This document shows positions 48,677 through 58,466 of a stretch of 64,000 bases of DNA, in pieces; the stretch's first letter is position 1, and each line of letters starts with the position of its first letter. The stretch comes from Entomohabitans teleogrylli (lineage in GTDB: Bacteria; Pseudomonadota; Gammaproteobacteria; Enterobacterales; Enterobacteriaceae). The notes beneath the pieces were generated by a model. The model was not told the origin of the DNA. It searched no databases and worked only from the letters and a program-made list of their open reading frames with translations. Location of the stretch: the NCBI RefSeq assembly GCF_001484765.1, contig NZ_LLXO01000021.1, positions 1 through 64,000 of the forward strand. Reading direction: 5' to 3'. Both the position numbers and the translations under genes were made by a program.

Positions 48677-49462
48677 ATGCTGACCCTGTCTATAGAAGCG
48701 CTGACGCAGCAGGTCAACCAGCTATTCTGGCCGGCGCTGCGGGTGCTGGCTATCTTCACTACCGCGCCGGTCTTTAATGAAAGCGAAATCCCGAAGAAGG
48801 TGAAAATCGGCCTGGCGCTGTTGATTACCTTTCTCATCAGCCCCGGTCTGCCGGAAATCGAGCTGGCTATCGTCTCGTTGTCGGGTCTGCTGGTGATGGG
48901 TCAGCAATTGTTGATTGGCGCCGCGATGGGGCTGATGATGCAGCTGATCTTCGTGACGGTGCGTACCGCCGGCGAGATTATAGGTTTGCAGATTGGACTG
49001 TCGTTCGCCACCTTTTTCGACCCTTCCGGCGGCACCAATATGCCGGTGATTGCGCGGATCCTCAATCTGCTGGCGATGCTGTTACTGCTGTCGCTCAATG
49101 GTCATCTGTGGTTTCTTTCCGTACTCAGCGACAGCTTTGTCGCGCTGCCGGTGGGGACGCAGGGGCTGAACAGTGGGGCGTTTTACTATCTTGCCCACTC
49201 GGCGGGCGTCGTCTTTCGCAGCGGTCTGATGCTGGCGCTACCGATTGTCACGCTGCTGCTGGCAATTAACTTTTCCCTCGGCCTGCTTAACCGCCTGACG
49301 CCGCAGCTCTCCATTTTTGTGGTGGGGTTTCCCCTGACGCTGACCGTCGGAATGTGGGCGCTGATGGCCGGTATGTCCACATTGGGGCCGTTTTTTGAAA
49401 GGTTGCTGATGACGATGTTTGAACATCTTGGGCAACTGCTGGTGTTGCTGGGGGCCGATTAA
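48677..49462 (+). CDS. fliR: FliR, export gate protein
   Basis: A 261-residue inner-membrane protein with about six helices, one copy per gate. Identified by the conserved VFNESEIPKKVKIGLALL, GEIIGLQIGLSFATFFDP and FVVGFPLTLTVGM stretches. It starts three bases after fliQ and closes the fliLMNOPQR operon and the flagellar cluster. Confidence 0.96.
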   Translation: MLTLSIEALTQQVNQLFWPALRVLAIFTTAPVFNESEIPKKVKIGLALLITFLISPGLPEIELAIVSLSGLLVMGQQLLIGAAMGLMMQLIFVTVRTAGEIIGLQIGLSFATFFDPSGGTNMPVIARILNLLAMLLLLSLNGHLWFLSVLSDSFVALPVGTQGLNSGAFYYLAHSAGVVFRSGLMLALPIVTLLLAINFSLGLLNRLTPQLSIFVVGFPLTLTVGMWALMAGMSTLGPFFERLLMTMFEHLGQLLVLLGAD

Positions 49463-49514
49463 TCCGGCGCCGGCAGAGCCTGGCGATTGGCTCCTGCGTG
49501 CGCCGGAATCAGGG

Positions 49515-49967
49515 TCAGAACATGCCGTTATTGTTTGCCGCTTTTTCCGGAACCGTCTGGATAACGTCCCAGTGCTCGACGATTTTGTTCTGCTTATTGA
49601 GCCGGAAAATATCGACGATGGCTTTGGTCACGCCCGGTTCCCGGCCCGTTGTCTGGACATGTAAAATCACATAGTCGCCATCCGCCAGCACTCGCTTAAT
49701 TTCACTGCGCGAGTTGGGATATTTATTTTTCAGAAACTCAATAAAGCGCTGGAAGCCTTCAACGCCATCGGCGGCGGTAGGGTTGTGCTGGATGTATTCA
49801 TCGCCCAGGTAGGGTCTGGCCGCGGCGAAATCTTTATCATTCAGCGCCTTATTATAAAAATTGACCACGTTTTCTTTGTTTTTCTGTTCATTATCGGTCT
49901 GGGTTGCCAGCGCGGGAGTGGCCAGGGCACCAAACAGGGAAAGTATCAGCAGCGATTGTTTTAACAT
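49515..49967 (-). CDS. Exported SnoaL/NTF2-like protein
   Basis: A 150-residue protein with a clean Sec signal peptide (about residues 1-21, LSLFGALATPALA) and one small domain of the SnoaL/NTF2-like fold: ENVVNFYNKALNDKDFAAA, YIQHNPTAADGVEGF, then VDIFRLNKQNKIVEHWDVIQ. Relatives are annotated as SnoaL-like polyketide cyclases, or as aldol-condensation enzymes; the substrate here is unknown. It lies between fliR and gltA on the minus strand, convergent with fliR, and marks the right edge of the motility cluster. The C-terminal Asn-rich tail (NNNGMF) is unusual. It probably acts in the periplasm. Confidence 0.8.
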   Translation of the reverse strand: MLKQSLLILSLFGALATPALATQTDNEQKNKENVVNFYNKALNDKDFAAARPYLGDEYIQHNPTAADGVEGFQRFIEFLKNKYPNSRSEIKRVLADGDYVILHVQTTGREPGVTKAIVDIFRLNKQNKIVEHWDVIQTVPEKAANNNGMF

Positions 49968-50091
49968 AAAGATCTCGCACAGGTGGATAACGGGGTGACT
50001 GTCAGGAAAACCGCCAGCGCGTGTCGGAACTGGCTGCTAAAAGGGTAGGATCCCCGCCACAGGGGGGCCAGTGGCTTAAGCAAATAAAAAT

Positions 50092-50120
50092 AAAAAACCC
50101 CACACCGCAGTATGGGGTTT
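50092..50120 (-). terminator. Terminator of gltA
   Basis: On the minus strand, AAACCCCAT ... GTGGGGTTT forms a stem of eight pairs (50095-50102 with 50113-50120) followed by six T residues (A-run at 50092-50097). It lies 47 bases past the gltA stop. Confidence 0.85.
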
Positions 50121-50166
50121 GTCAGTATCTTAAACGCGTTAACAGAGGCGTTCAGCGGTTCGCTTA

Positions 50167-51453
50167 TCAGCCTTTCTTCACATCAGAGACGAAGTCGCGA
50201 CGGTCATAGCCGGTGTACAACTGACGCGGACGGGCAATCTTAATGCCGTCGTCGTGCATTTCGTTCCAGTGGGCAATCCAGCCTACGGTACGCGCCATAG
50301 CGAAGATAACCGTAAACATCGACGACGGAATACCCATCGCTTTCAGGATGATGCCGGAGTAGAAGTCCACGTTCGGGTAGAGCTTGCGTTCAATGAAGTA
50401 GGGGTCGTTGAGCGCAATATGCTCCAGCTCCATGGCCACTTCCAGCAGATCGTCCTTCATGCCCAGCTCGTTGAGCACTTCGTGACAGGTTTCGCGCATA
50501 ACGGTGGCGCGCGGGTCGTAGTTCTTGTAGACACGGTGACCAAAGCCCATCAGGCGGAAAGAGTCGTTCTTGTCTTTAGCGCGGCGAATGAATTCCGGAA
50601 TATGCTCTTTACGGTTGATCTCTTCGAGCATCTTCAGGCAGGCCTCGTTGGCGCCGCCGTGCGCCGGTCCCCACAGGGAGGCGATACCGGCAGCGATACA
50701 GGCGAACGGGTTAGCGCCGGAAGAGCCTGCGGTACGCACTGTTGAGGTTGACGCGTTCTGCTCGTGATCCGCGTGCAGGATCAGGATCCTGTCCATGGCG
50801 CGCTCCAGTACCGGGTTCACCTCGTAGGTTTCACACGGCGTGGAGAACATCATATTCAGGAAGTTGCCGGCATAGGACAGGTCGTTACGCGGGTATACGA
50901 ACGGCTGACCAATCGAATATTTGTAACACATCGCCGCCACGGTCGGCATTTTGGACAGCAGGCGGAATGCGGCGATTTCGCGGTGGCGCGGATTGTTGAC
51001 GTCCATTGCGTCATGGTAGAACGCCGCCAGCGCGCCGGTAACGCCGCACATCACCGCCATTGGGTGTGAGTCGCGACGGAAACCGTGGAACAGACGGGTA
51101 ATCTGTTCGTGGATCATGGTGTGGCGGGTAACAATTGTTTTGAACTCTTCAAACTGTTCTGCGGTGGGTTTTTCGCCATACAGCAGGATGTAGCACACTT
51201 CCAGATAAGTGGAGTGGGTCGCCAGTTGGTCAATCGGGAAGCCGCGGTGCAGGAGAATGCCTTCATCTCCGTCGATAAATGTGATTTTGGATTCACATGA
51301 TGCGGTAGAGGTGAAACCCGGGTCAAAAGTAAACACCCCTTTCGAACCAAGACTACGGATATCTATAACGTCCTGACCGAGTGTGCCTTTTAGCACATCC
51401 AGTTCGACGGCAGCTTCACCCTGACAGGTGAGCGTTGCTTTTTTATCAGCCAT
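50167..51453 (-). CDS. gltA: Citrate synthase, type II hexameric
   Basis: A 428-residue enzyme that condenses acetyl-CoA with oxaloacetate to start the TCA cycle. The catalytic residues are visible: His in [11 protein letters not shown], His in [13 protein letters not shown] and Asp in PNVDFYSG. The N-terminal extension that binds NADH in Gram-negative citrate synthases is present. Divergent from sdhCDAB as in E. coli, with the shared 656-bp control region. Confidence 0.98.
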   Translation of the reverse strand: MADKKATLTCQGEAAVELDVLKGTLGQDVIDIRSLGSKGVFTFDPGFTSTASCESKITFIDGDEGILLHRGFPIDQLATHSTYLEVCYILLYGEKPTAEQFEEFKTIVTRHTMIHEQITRLFHGFRRDSHPMAVMCGVTGALAAFYHDAMDVNNPRHREIAAFRLLSKMPTVAAMCYKYSIGQPFVYPRNDLSYAGNFLNMMFSTPCETYEVNPVLERAMDRILILHADHEQNASTSTVRTAGSSGANPFACIAAGIASLWGPAHGGANEACLKMLEEINRKEHIPEFIRRAKDKNDSFRLMGFGHRVYKNYDPRATVMRETCHEVLNELGMKDDLLEVAMELEHIALNDPYFIERKLYPNVDFYSGIILKAMGIPSSMFTVIFAMARTVGWIAHWNEMHDDGIKIARPRQLYTGYDRRDFVSDVKKG

Positions 51454-51853
51454 TTACGGTCTCCTTAGCGCCTTGTATGCAGTAGACTGCACGTATCCGG
51501 ATTTGCATTCAAGCCCTGGGCAGACGTTGCCGGTTTGTTATTCGGCTCGTAGCTCTGTGTGAGAGGAGGTAACCAGGGTACAGAGCAAAGGGCGCTGTTG
51601 GCAACCGTCCCGACCATGGTGAAACAGCAGCAAATCAGAAAGTTAGCAGTCCGTAGTAATCAAACCTGTATATCACTAATACCGGGACTGGTCAGTTCGG
51701 TCAATACCACCTCACTGTTACATAACTTATATTCACGTGAAAGAGTAGCCCTATAACTTTTACGAATTATACGGCATTTCTGGTTATGTTTGTAACAATA
51801 ATGTTTAATTCATGTCAAATCAAATAAGTAAATTTTAAAATAATGTTGTATTC

Positions 51854-51867
51854 GTGACCCGTGTCAC
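51854..51867 (+). promoter_or_regulatory. Putative CRP site upstream of sdhC
   Basis: GTGA-CCCGTG-TCAC has the core of a CRP operator (GTGA-N6-TCAC), centred about 80 bp before the predicted sdhC start of transcription. The outer T and A of the consensus are missing. CRP control of sdh is known in E. coli. Confidence 0.5.
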
Positions 51868-51905
51868 TGTTTGGGACAAAAATCGGCAAACTATTTGTGT
51901 GTTAA

Positions 51906-51934
51906 TTGTAATGATATTGTGAACGGCCTATACT
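51906..51934 (+). promoter_or_regulatory. Main sdhC promoter (sigma-70)
   Basis: TTGTAA (51906-51911), 17-bp spacer, TATACT (51929-51934). This closely resembles the well-studied E. coli sdhC promoter sequence and predicts a leader of about 170 nt. The flanking TTAATTGTAATGATATTGTGAAC is AT-rich and overlaps where ArcA-P would bind. Confidence 0.8.
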
Positions 51935-52109
51935 GCCGCCAGGTCTCCGGAATACCCTGCTACCGGGAGCCACCAGCGTAGTGAGTTGCCGTTTTTCTCT
52001 GTGGACAGGCCGTTTTTATATGAGCCGCAGTTATGGAAACGAAACGCTGTCTGACCCGCCTGCAGACCCCGGAGGAAGGAATAATAAGAACAGCATGTGG
52101 GCGCTATTC

Positions 52110-52499
52110 ATGATAAAAAACGTGAAAAAACAACGACCTGTTAACCTTGATCTGACAACGATCAAGTTCCCTGTCACGGCAATTGCCTCTATCCTCCATC
52201 GCGTCTCCGGCGTCATAACTTTTGTGGCGATTGGTATTCTGCTTTGGCTGCTGGGCCTCTCGCTCTCTTCTCCGGAAGGTTTCCTGACCGCTTCGGCCAT
52301 CATGGGAAGCTTTTTCGTTAAATTCATCATGTGGGGCATTCTGACCGCGTTGGCTTATCACGTTGTGGTAGGGGTTCGCCACATGCTGATGGATTTTGGT
52401 TATCTGGAAGAGACGCTGGAGGCGGGTAAACGCTCCGCGACATTATCTTTCATTATTACTGTCGTGCTTTCACTTCTCGCAGGAGTCCTCGTATGGTAA
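52110..52499 (+). CDS. sdhC: SdhC, succinate dehydrogenase cytochrome b556 subunit
   Basis: A 129-residue membrane anchor with three helices. The ATG at 52110 ([15 protein letters not shown]) matches E. coli exactly in length; in-frame starts at 51981 and 52095 are upstream leader. The heme b ligand His is in [10 protein letters not shown] (about residue 84), and the Ser/Arg that contact quinone are in the N-terminal SILHRVSGV. Overlaps sdhD by 7 bases. Confidence 0.96.
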   Translation: MIKNVKKQRPVNLDLTTIKFPVTAIASILHRVSGVITFVAIGILLWLLGLSLSSPEGFLTASAIMGSFFVKFIMWGILTALAYHVVVGVRHMLMDFGYLEETLEAGKRSATLSFIITVVLSLLAGVLVW

Positions 52500-52840
52500 G
52501 CAACGCCTCAGCACTTGGACGCAACGGCGTACATGACTTCATTCTGATTCGCGCCACCGCTATTGTCCTGACGCTTTACATTCTCTACATGGTGGGCTTC
52601 TTCGCGACCAGCGGTGAAGTGACCTGGGATGTCTGGTACGGTTTTTTCTCTTCCTCTTTCACCAGGGTGTTTACTCTGCTGGCGCTGGTTTCAGTGCTGA
52701 TTCATGCCTGGATCGGCATGTGGCAGGTGTTGACCGACTACGTTAAACCACTGGCGATTCGCCTGTTTCTGCAACTGGCGATTGTGGTTGCCTTAGTGGT
52801 TTACGTGATTTATGGATTTGTTGTGGTGTGGGGTGTGTAA
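52493..52840 (+). CDS. sdhD: SdhD, succinate dehydrogenase membrane anchor
   Basis: A 115-residue anchor with three helices. The second heme-ligand His and the quinone-site Asp/Tyr lie in [13 protein letters not shown] (about residues 71-83). Same length as E. coli SdhD. Its stop overlaps the sdhA start by one base. Confidence 0.97.
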   Translation: MVSNASALGRNGVHDFILIRATAIVLTLYILYMVGFFATSGEVTWDVWYGFFSSSFTRVFTLLALVSVLIHAWIGMWQVLTDYVKPLAIRLFLQLAIVVALVVYVIYGFVVVWGV

Positions 52841-54606
52841 TGAAACTGCCAGTCAGAGAATTTGATGCTGTTGTTATTGGCGCAGGCGGCGCAGGTATGC
52901 GCGCGGCGCTGCAGATTTCCCAGTCCGGACAGTCCTGTGCGCTGCTGTCCAAAGTATTCCCGACCCGTTCCCATACCGTTTCCGCGCAGGGTGGCATCAC
53001 CGTGGCGCTCGGTAATACCCATGAAGATAACTGGGAATGGCATATGTATGACACGGTAAAGGGTTCCGACTATATCGGTGACCAGGACGCCATTGAATAT
53101 ATGTGTAAGACCGGCCCGGAAGCCATTCTTGAGCTGGAGCATATGGGTCTGCCGTTCTCCCGTCTTGATGACGGTCGTATTTATCAGCGCCCGTTCGGCG
53201 GCCAGTCGAAAAACTTCGGCGGCGAGCAGGCGGCGCGCACCGCGGCGGCGGCTGACCGTACCGGCCATGCCTTGCTGCACACCCTGTATCAGCAGAACCT
53301 GAAAAACCACACCACGATTTTCTCTGAGTGGTATGCGCTGGATCTGGTGAAAAACCAGGATGGCGCGGTGGTCGGCTGTACCGCGCTGTGTATCGAAACC
53401 GGTGAAGTGGTTTACTTCAAAGCCCGCGCCACGGTGCTGGCGACCGGCGGCGCCGGCCGTATCTATCAGTCCACCACCAACGCCCACATTAATACCGGCG
53501 ACGGTGTCGGTATGGCGCTGCGCGCCGGCGTGCCGGTGCAGGATATGGAAATGTGGCAGTTCCACCCGACCGGTATCGCCGGCGCCGGGGTTCTGGTCAC
53601 CGAAGGCTGCCGCGGCGAAGGCGGTTACCTGCTGAACAAACACGGCGAGCGCTTTATGGAGCGTTATGCGCCGAACGCCAAAGACCTGGCGGGCCGTGAC
53701 GTGGTGGCGCGTTCCATCATGATCGAAATCCGCGAAGGTCGCGGCTGCGACGGCCCGTGGGGTCCGCACGCGAAACTGAAACTCGACCATCTGGGTAAAG
53801 AGGTGCTGGAATCCCGTCTGCCGGGGATCCTCGAACTGTCGCGCACCTTTGCCCACGTTGACCCGGTCAAAGAGCCGATCCCGGTTATCCCGACCTGCCA
53901 CTATATGATGGGCGGTATTCCGACCAAAGTGACCGGTCAGGCGCTGACCGTGAATGAAAACGGTGAAGATGTGGTGATTCCGGGGCTGTTCGCGGTGGGT
54001 GAAATCGCCTGCGTATCGGTTCATGGCGCTAACCGCCTCGGCGGCAACTCGCTGCTTGACCTGGTGGTATTTGGCCGCGCCGCTGGTCTGCATCTGCAGG
54101 AGTCGATCGCGGAGCAGGGCGCGCTGCGCGAGGCCAGCGAATCGGATATCGAAGGGTCTCTGGATCGCCTCAACCGCTGGAACAATACCCGCAGCGGCGA
54201 AGATCCGGTAGAAATCCGCAAAGCGCTACAGGAGTGCATGCAGCATAACTTCTCGGTATTCCGCGAAGGCGATGCGATGGCAAAAGGGCTGGAGCAACTG
54301 AAAGTGATCCGCGAACGCCTGAAAAATGCCCGTCTGGACGATACTTCCAGCGAATTCAACACCCAGCGCGTTGAATGCCTGGAACTGGATAACCTGATGG
54401 AAACGGCATATGCCACGGCGGTATCGGCGAATTTCCGTACCGAGAGCCGCGGCGCCCACAGCCGTTTCGACTATCCGGATCGCGATGACGAAAACTGGCT
54501 GTGCCATTCCCTGTACCAACCGCAGCATGAGTCCATGACGCGCCGTACGGTCAACATGGAGCCTAAACTGCGTCCGGCGTTCCCGCCGAAAGTGCGTACC
54601 TACTAA
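52840..54606 (+). CDS. sdhA: SdhA, succinate dehydrogenase flavoprotein
   Basis: A 588-residue catalytic subunit oxidising succinate to fumarate. The FAD-binding [11 protein letters not shown] and the covalently flavinylated His in [10 protein letters not shown] (about residue 45) are present, as is the active-site WQFHPTGI stretch and the base-carrying [13 protein letters not shown] region. Identical length to E. coli. The ATG at 52840 is chosen over an upstream ATG at 52828 inside sdhD. Confidence 0.98.
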   Translation: MKLPVREFDAVVIGAGGAGMRAALQISQSGQSCALLSKVFPTRSHTVSAQGGITVALGNTHEDNWEWHMYDTVKGSDYIGDQDAIEYMCKTGPEAILELEHMGLPFSRLDDGRIYQRPFGGQSKNFGGEQAARTAAAADRTGHALLHTLYQQNLKNHTTIFSEWYALDLVKNQDGAVVGCTALCIETGEVVYFKARATVLATGGAGRIYQSTTNAHINTGDGVGMALRAGVPVQDMEMWQFHPTGIAGAGVLVTEGCRGEGGYLLNKHGERFMERYAPNAKDLAGRDVVARSIMIEIREGRGCDGPWGPHAKLKLDHLGKEVLESRLPGILELSRTFAHVDPVKEPIPVIPTCHYMMGGIPTKVTGQALTVNENGEDVVIPGLFAVGEIACVSVHGANRLGGNSLLDLVVFGRAAGLHLQESIAEQGALREASESDIEGSLDRLNRWNNTRSGEDPVEIRKALQECMQHNFSVFREGDAMAKGLEQLKVIRERLKNARLDDTSSEFNTQRVECLELDNLMETAYATAVSANFRTESRGAHSRFDYPDRDDENWLCHSLYQPQHESMTRRTVNMEPKLRPAFPPKVRTY

Positions 54607-54621
54607 TGCGGAGACCTGGAA

Positions 54622-55338
54622 ATGAGACTCGAATTTTCTATTTATCGCTATAACCCGGATGTTGATGACGCGCCGCGGATGCAGGATTACACCCTCGAAG
54701 CGGAAGAAGGCCGGGACATGATGCTGCTGGACGCGCTGATTCAGCTTAAAGAGAAAGATCCGACCCTGGCGTTTCGCCGCTCCTGCCGCGAAGGGGTCTG
54801 CGGTTCTGACGGCGTGAACATGAACGGCAAGAACGGTCTGGCCTGTATTACGCCGGTCTCTGCGCTGGTTAACGCGGGCAAGAAAATTGTCATCCGTCCG
54901 CTGCCGGGGCTGCCGGTGGTGCGCGATCTGGTGGTAGACATGGGGCAATTCTATGCCCAATATGAGAAGATTAAGCCTTACCTGTTGAATAATGGGCAAA
55001 ATCCGCCGGCTCGCGAACATTTACAGTCGCCGGAACAGCGTGAAAAACTGGATGGTCTGTACGAGTGTATCCTGTGCGCCTGCTGTTCAACGTCTTGTCC
55101 GTCGTTCTGGTGGAATCCGGATAAGTTTATCGGCCCGGCGGGGCTGCTGGCGGCGTATCGCTTCCTGATCGACAGTCGCGATACTGAAACCGACAGTCGT
55201 CTGGAAGGCATCAGCGATGCATTCAGCGTATTCCGCTGTCACAGCATCATGAACTGCGTCAGTGTATGTCCGAAAGGACTGAACCCGACGCGGGCTATCG
55301 GCCATATTAAGTCGATGTTGCTACAGCGCAGCGCGTAA
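54622..55338 (+). CDS. sdhB: SdhB, succinate dehydrogenase iron-sulfur subunit
   Basis: A 238-residue electron-transfer subunit. Cysteine groups for three clusters are visible: CREGVCGSDGVNMNG plus a downstream Cys (2Fe-2S), CILCACCSTSC (4Fe-4S) and CHSIMNCVSVCPKG (3Fe-4S). It passes electrons from FAD to ubiquinone. Followed by a 300-bp gap before sucA. Confidence 0.98.
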   Translation: MRLEFSIYRYNPDVDDAPRMQDYTLEAEEGRDMMLLDALIQLKEKDPTLAFRRSCREGVCGSDGVNMNGKNGLACITPVSALVNAGKKIVIRPLPGLPVVRDLVVDMGQFYAQYEKIKPYLLNNGQNPPAREHLQSPEQREKLDGLYECILCACCSTSCPSFWWNPDKFIGPAGLLAAYRFLIDSRDTETDSRLEGISDAFSVFRCHSIMNCVSVCPKGLNPTRAIGHIKSMLLQRSA

Positions 55339-55367
55339 GTCAGACGAGAGAACATCATTTCTCTGTC

Positions 55368-55401
55368 TTCGCCCCCTCTTCTCTCAGGGGAGAGGGGCGA
55401 A
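55368..55401. repeat. Palindromic intergenic element after sdhB
   Basis: TTCGCCCC (55368-55375) pairs with GGGGCGAA (55394-55401); with a bulged C the stem continues for about three more pairs around a TTCTCTCAGG-type loop. Short GC-rich palindromes of this CCCTCT/GGGGAGAGGGG type recur between genes in Klebsiella and relatives. It lies 30 bases after the sdhB stop and may process or stabilise the messenger end. Confidence 0.6.
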
Positions 55402-55406
55402 ATTGC

Positions 55407-55531
55407 AGGAAACCTTTAAAAACCGCCAGGTGTGGTGGTCCGGTATTAGTCAGGGCGTTCAGCGCTCGCGGGGTGGTCGATAGCGCCGCAGTCTGAAAGT
55501 CAGCGATTAATGGCAGTTTTTAAAGGTTCCT
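55407..55531. repeat. Long inverted-repeat element in the sdhB-sucA gap
   Basis: AGGAAACCTTTAAAAACCGCC (55407-55427) pairs with GGCAGTTTTTAAAGGTTCCT (55512-55531), with one extra A and one mismatch, or an adjoining A-T pair on the inner side. The arms enclose 84 bp, giving a 125-bp unit. It carries no reading frame of note. The shape recalls a small non-autonomous repeat (like ERIC in size but not in sequence) or a transcribed long stem in the sdh-suc messenger. Confidence 0.7.
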
Positions 55532-55638
55532 TTGCGGGATGAACAATAAGCCCGCGAAAGTGAACCCCGGTACGCATACTCCGGTGTGCGTGGTAGTTTC
55601 TACGGCGAAATAAGCATAAAAATGCTTAAGGGATCACG

Positions 55639-58452
55639 ATGCAGAACGGCGCGATGAAGCCCTGGCTGGACTCTTCCTGGCTGGCGGGCGCAAACCAGTC
55701 CTACATAGAGCAGCTCTATGAAGACTTCTTAACCGATCCTGATTCAGTGGACACCCACTGGCGGACACTGTTTCAGCAGTTGCCCGCGAACGGTTCAGGA
55801 CCGGAACAATTCCACTCCAAAACGCGTGATTATTTCCGTCGTCTGGCGAAGGATGCCTCACGTTATACCTCTTCTTCGATTACGGACCCGGCAGCGGATG
55901 CCAAGCAGGTAAAAGTCCTGCAGCTTATCAATGCTTACCGCTTCCGCGGGCATCAGCAGGCAAACCTTGATCCTCTCGGGCTGTGGAAACAGGATACGGT
56001 GGCGGATCTCGATCCGGCATTCCATAACCTGACCGAAGCCGATTTCCAGGAAAGTTTTAACGTGGGTTCTTTTGCCATCGGCAAGGAGACCATGAAGCTC
56101 GGCGATCTGATTGCAGCCCTGAAGCAGACCTACTGCGGCTCGATTGGCGCGGAGTATATGCATATCACCAGCACGGAAGAGAAACGCTGGATTCAGCAGC
56201 GCGTTGAATCCGTGGTAGGTAAACCCAGCTTTAGCGCTGAGGAGAAAAAGCGTTTCTTAAGCGAACTGACCGCCGCCGAAGGGCTGGAGCGTTACCTGGG
56301 GGCGAAGTTCCCGGGCGCCAAGCGTTTCTCCCTGGAAGGGGGCGATGCGCTAATTCCGATGCTCAAAGAGCTTATTCGCCATGCCGGTAATAACGGTACC
56401 CGCGAAGTGGTGCTGGGGATGGCGCACCGCGGTCGTCTGAACGTACTGATCAACGTACTGGGTAAGAAACCTCAGGATCTGTTCGACGAATTCGCCGGTA
56501 AACATAAAGAGCATCTCGGCACCGGCGACGTGAAATACCATATGGGCTTCTCGTCCGACGTCGAGACCGAAGGCGGTCTGGTGCATCTGGCGCTGGCGTT
56601 TAACCCGTCGCACCTCGAAATTGTCAGCCCGGTGGTGATTGGCTCCGTACGCGCCCGTCTTGACCGTCTGGATCAGCCGGGCAGCACCCAGCAGGTTCTG
56701 CCGATCACCATTCACGGCGATGCCGCGGTAACCGGCCAGGGCGTGGTTCAGGAAACCCTGAACATGTCGAAAGCGCGTGGTTATGAAGTGGGCGGTACGG
56801 TGCGTATCGTTATCAACAACCAGGTAGGCTTTACAACCTCTAACCCGCTGGATGCGCGTTCAACGCCGTACTGTACCGATATCGGTAAAATGGTGCAGGC
56901 GCCGATTTTCCACGTCAATGCCGACGACCCGGAAGCGGTGGCCTTTGTGACTCGCCTGGCGCTGGATTTCCGTAATACTTTCAAGCGCGATGTCTTTATC
57001 GACCTGGTGTGCTACCGCCGTCACGGCCATAACGAAGCCGATGAGCCGAGCGCGACTCAGCCGCTGATGTACCAGAAAATTAAAAAGCACCCGACGCCGC
57101 GTAAGATTTACGCCGACCGTCTGGAGCAGGAGCAGCTTGCCACCCTGGAAGACGCCACCGAGCAGGTCAATCTGTACCGTGATGCGCTGGACGCTGGCGA
57201 ATGCGTGGTGCAGGAGTGGCGGCCGATGAACATGCACTCCTTTACCTGGTCGCCGTACCTCAACCACGACTGGGATGAGAGCTACCCCAACAAGGTGGAG
57301 ATGAAGCGTCTGCAGGAGCTGGCGAAGCGTATCAGTTCGGTACCGGAGTCGGTCGAGATGCAGTCCCGGGTCGCGAAAATCTATGCTGACCGCCAGTTGA
57401 TGGCGAGCGGCGAGAAGCTGTTTGACTGGGGCGGCGCGGAAACGCTGGCCTACGCCACTCTGGTGGATGAAGGCATTCCGGTGCGTATTTCCGGTGAAGA
57501 TTCCGGACGCGGCACCTTCTTCCATCGCCACGCGGTGATTCATAACCAGTCCAACGGTTCCACCTGGACCCCGCTGGCTCACGTACATAACGGCCAGGGC
57601 GACTTTAAAGTCTGGGACTCGGTGCTGTCTGAAGAGGCGGTACTGGCGTTTGAATACGGCTATGCCACCGCGGAGCCGCGCACCCTGACTATCTGGGAAG
57701 CGCAGTTCGGCGACTTCGCCAACGGCGCCCAGGTGGTGATTGATCAGTTCATCAGCTCCGGCGAGCAGAAATGGGGCCGGATGTGCGGCCTGGTGATGCT
57801 GCTGCCGCACGGCTACGAAGGGCAGGGGCCGGAGCACTCCTCCGCGCGTCTCGAACGCTATCTGCAATTGTGCGCCGAGCAGAATATGCAGGTATGCGTG
57901 CCGTCCACCCCGGCGCAGGTTTACCATATGCTGCGTCGCCAGGCGTTGCGCGGTATGCGCCGTCCGCTGGTGGTGATGTCGCCGAAATCGCTGCTGCGCC
58001 ACCCGCTGGCGGTATCGAGCCTCGACGAGCTGGCCAACGGCGCGTTCCTGCCGGCGATCGGTGAGATTGACGAACTGGATCCGCAGGGCGTGAAACGCGT
58101 GGTACTGTGTTCCGGTAAGGTGTACTACGACCTGCTGGAGCAGCGCCGTAAGAACGATCAGAAAGATGTCGCCATTGTGCGTATTGAGCAGCTCTATCCG
58201 TTCCCGCATCAGGCGGTTCAGGAAGCGCTGAAACCGTTCGCCCACGTACATGATTTTGTCTGGTGCCAGGAAGAACCCCTTAACCAGGGCGCCTGGTACT
58301 GTAGCCAGCACCACTTCCGTGAAGTGATTCCGTTTGGCTCCGCATTGCGTTATGCGGGCCGCCCGGCCTCCGCCTCGCCGGCGGTAGGGTATATGTCTGT
58401 TCACCAGAAACAACAACAGGATCTGGTGAATGACGCGCTGAACGTCGATTAA
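55639..58452 (+). CDS. sucA: 2-oxoglutarate dehydrogenase E1 component
   Basis: A 937-residue thiamine-diphosphate enzyme, four residues longer than E. coli SucA (933). It starts MQNGAMKPWLDSSWLAGANQ, after AAGGGA. The family blocks YRFRGHQQANLDPLG, MAHRGRLNVL, HGDAAVTGQGVVQETLNM and the EDSGRGTFFHRHAV region are all present. It decarboxylates 2-oxoglutarate and transfers the succinyl group to SucB lipoate. A weak own promoter exists in this gap in E. coli; I could not fix one here. Confidence 0.98.
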   Translation: MQNGAMKPWLDSSWLAGANQSYIEQLYEDFLTDPDSVDTHWRTLFQQLPANGSGPEQFHSKTRDYFRRLAKDASRYTSSSITDPAADAKQVKVLQLINAYRFRGHQQANLDPLGLWKQDTVADLDPAFHNLTEADFQESFNVGSFAIGKETMKLGDLIAALKQTYCGSIGAEYMHITSTEEKRWIQQRVESVVGKPSFSAEEKKRFLSELTAAEGLERYLGAKFPGAKRFSLEGGDALIPMLKELIRHAGNNGTREVVLGMAHRGRLNVLINVLGKKPQDLFDEFAGKHKEHLGTGDVKYHMGFSSDVETEGGLVHLALAFNPSHLEIVSPVVIGSVRARLDRLDQPGSTQQVLPITIHGDAAVTGQGVVQETLNMSKARGYEVGGTVRIVINNQVGFTTSNPLDARSTPYCTDIGKMVQAPIFHVNADDPEAVAFVTRLALDFRNTFKRDVFIDLVCYRRHGHNEADEPSATQPLMYQKIKKHPTPRKIYADRLEQEQLATLEDATEQVNLYRDALDAGECVVQEWRPMNMHSFTWSPYLNHDWDESYPNKVEMKRLQELAKRISSVPESVEMQSRVAKIYADRQLMASGEKLFDWGGAETLAYATLVDEGIPVRISGEDSGRGTFFHRHAVIHNQSNGSTWTPLAHVHNGQGDFKVWDSVLSEEAVLAFEYGYATAEPRTLTIWEAQFGDFANGAQVVIDQFISSGEQKWGRMCGLVMLLPHGYEGQGPEHSSARLERYLQLCAEQNMQVCVPSTPAQVYHMLRRQALRGMRRPLVVMSPKSLLRHPLAVSSLDELANGAFLPAIGEIDELDPQGVKRVVLCSGKVYYDLLEQRRKNDQKDVAIVRIEQLYPFPHQAVQEALKPFAHVHDFVWCQEEPLNQGAWYCSQHHFREVIPFGSALRYAGRPASASPAVGYMSVHQKQQQDLVNDALNVD

Positions 58453-58466
58453 TTAAAGGATAAATA

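Larger units (their letters stand above)
51454..52109. promoter_or_regulatory. Divergent gltA-sdhC control region
   Basis: 656 bp holding promoters of both gltA and sdhC. In E. coli this region is repressed by ArcA-P and activated by CRP, and the sdhC leader is a target of small RNAs. Two sites are listed separately. The gltA-proximal 250 bp carry no feature I can pin down, and its gltA promoter was not fixed. Confidence 0.7.

Noticed and set aside
55407..55531. ERIC element in the sdhB-sucA gap
   Set aside because: The length is close to ERIC (about 127 bp), but the arms do not resemble the ERIC ends; kept only as an unnamed inverted repeat.
56860..58416. A 518-codon minus-strand open frame opposite sucA, and similar long frames opposite sdhA (52810-54093) and flhA (32035-33489)
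   Set aside because: They are shadows of strongly conserved genes in GC-rich DNA, have His/Arg/Gln-rich nonsense composition and no ribosome sites or homology I recognise.
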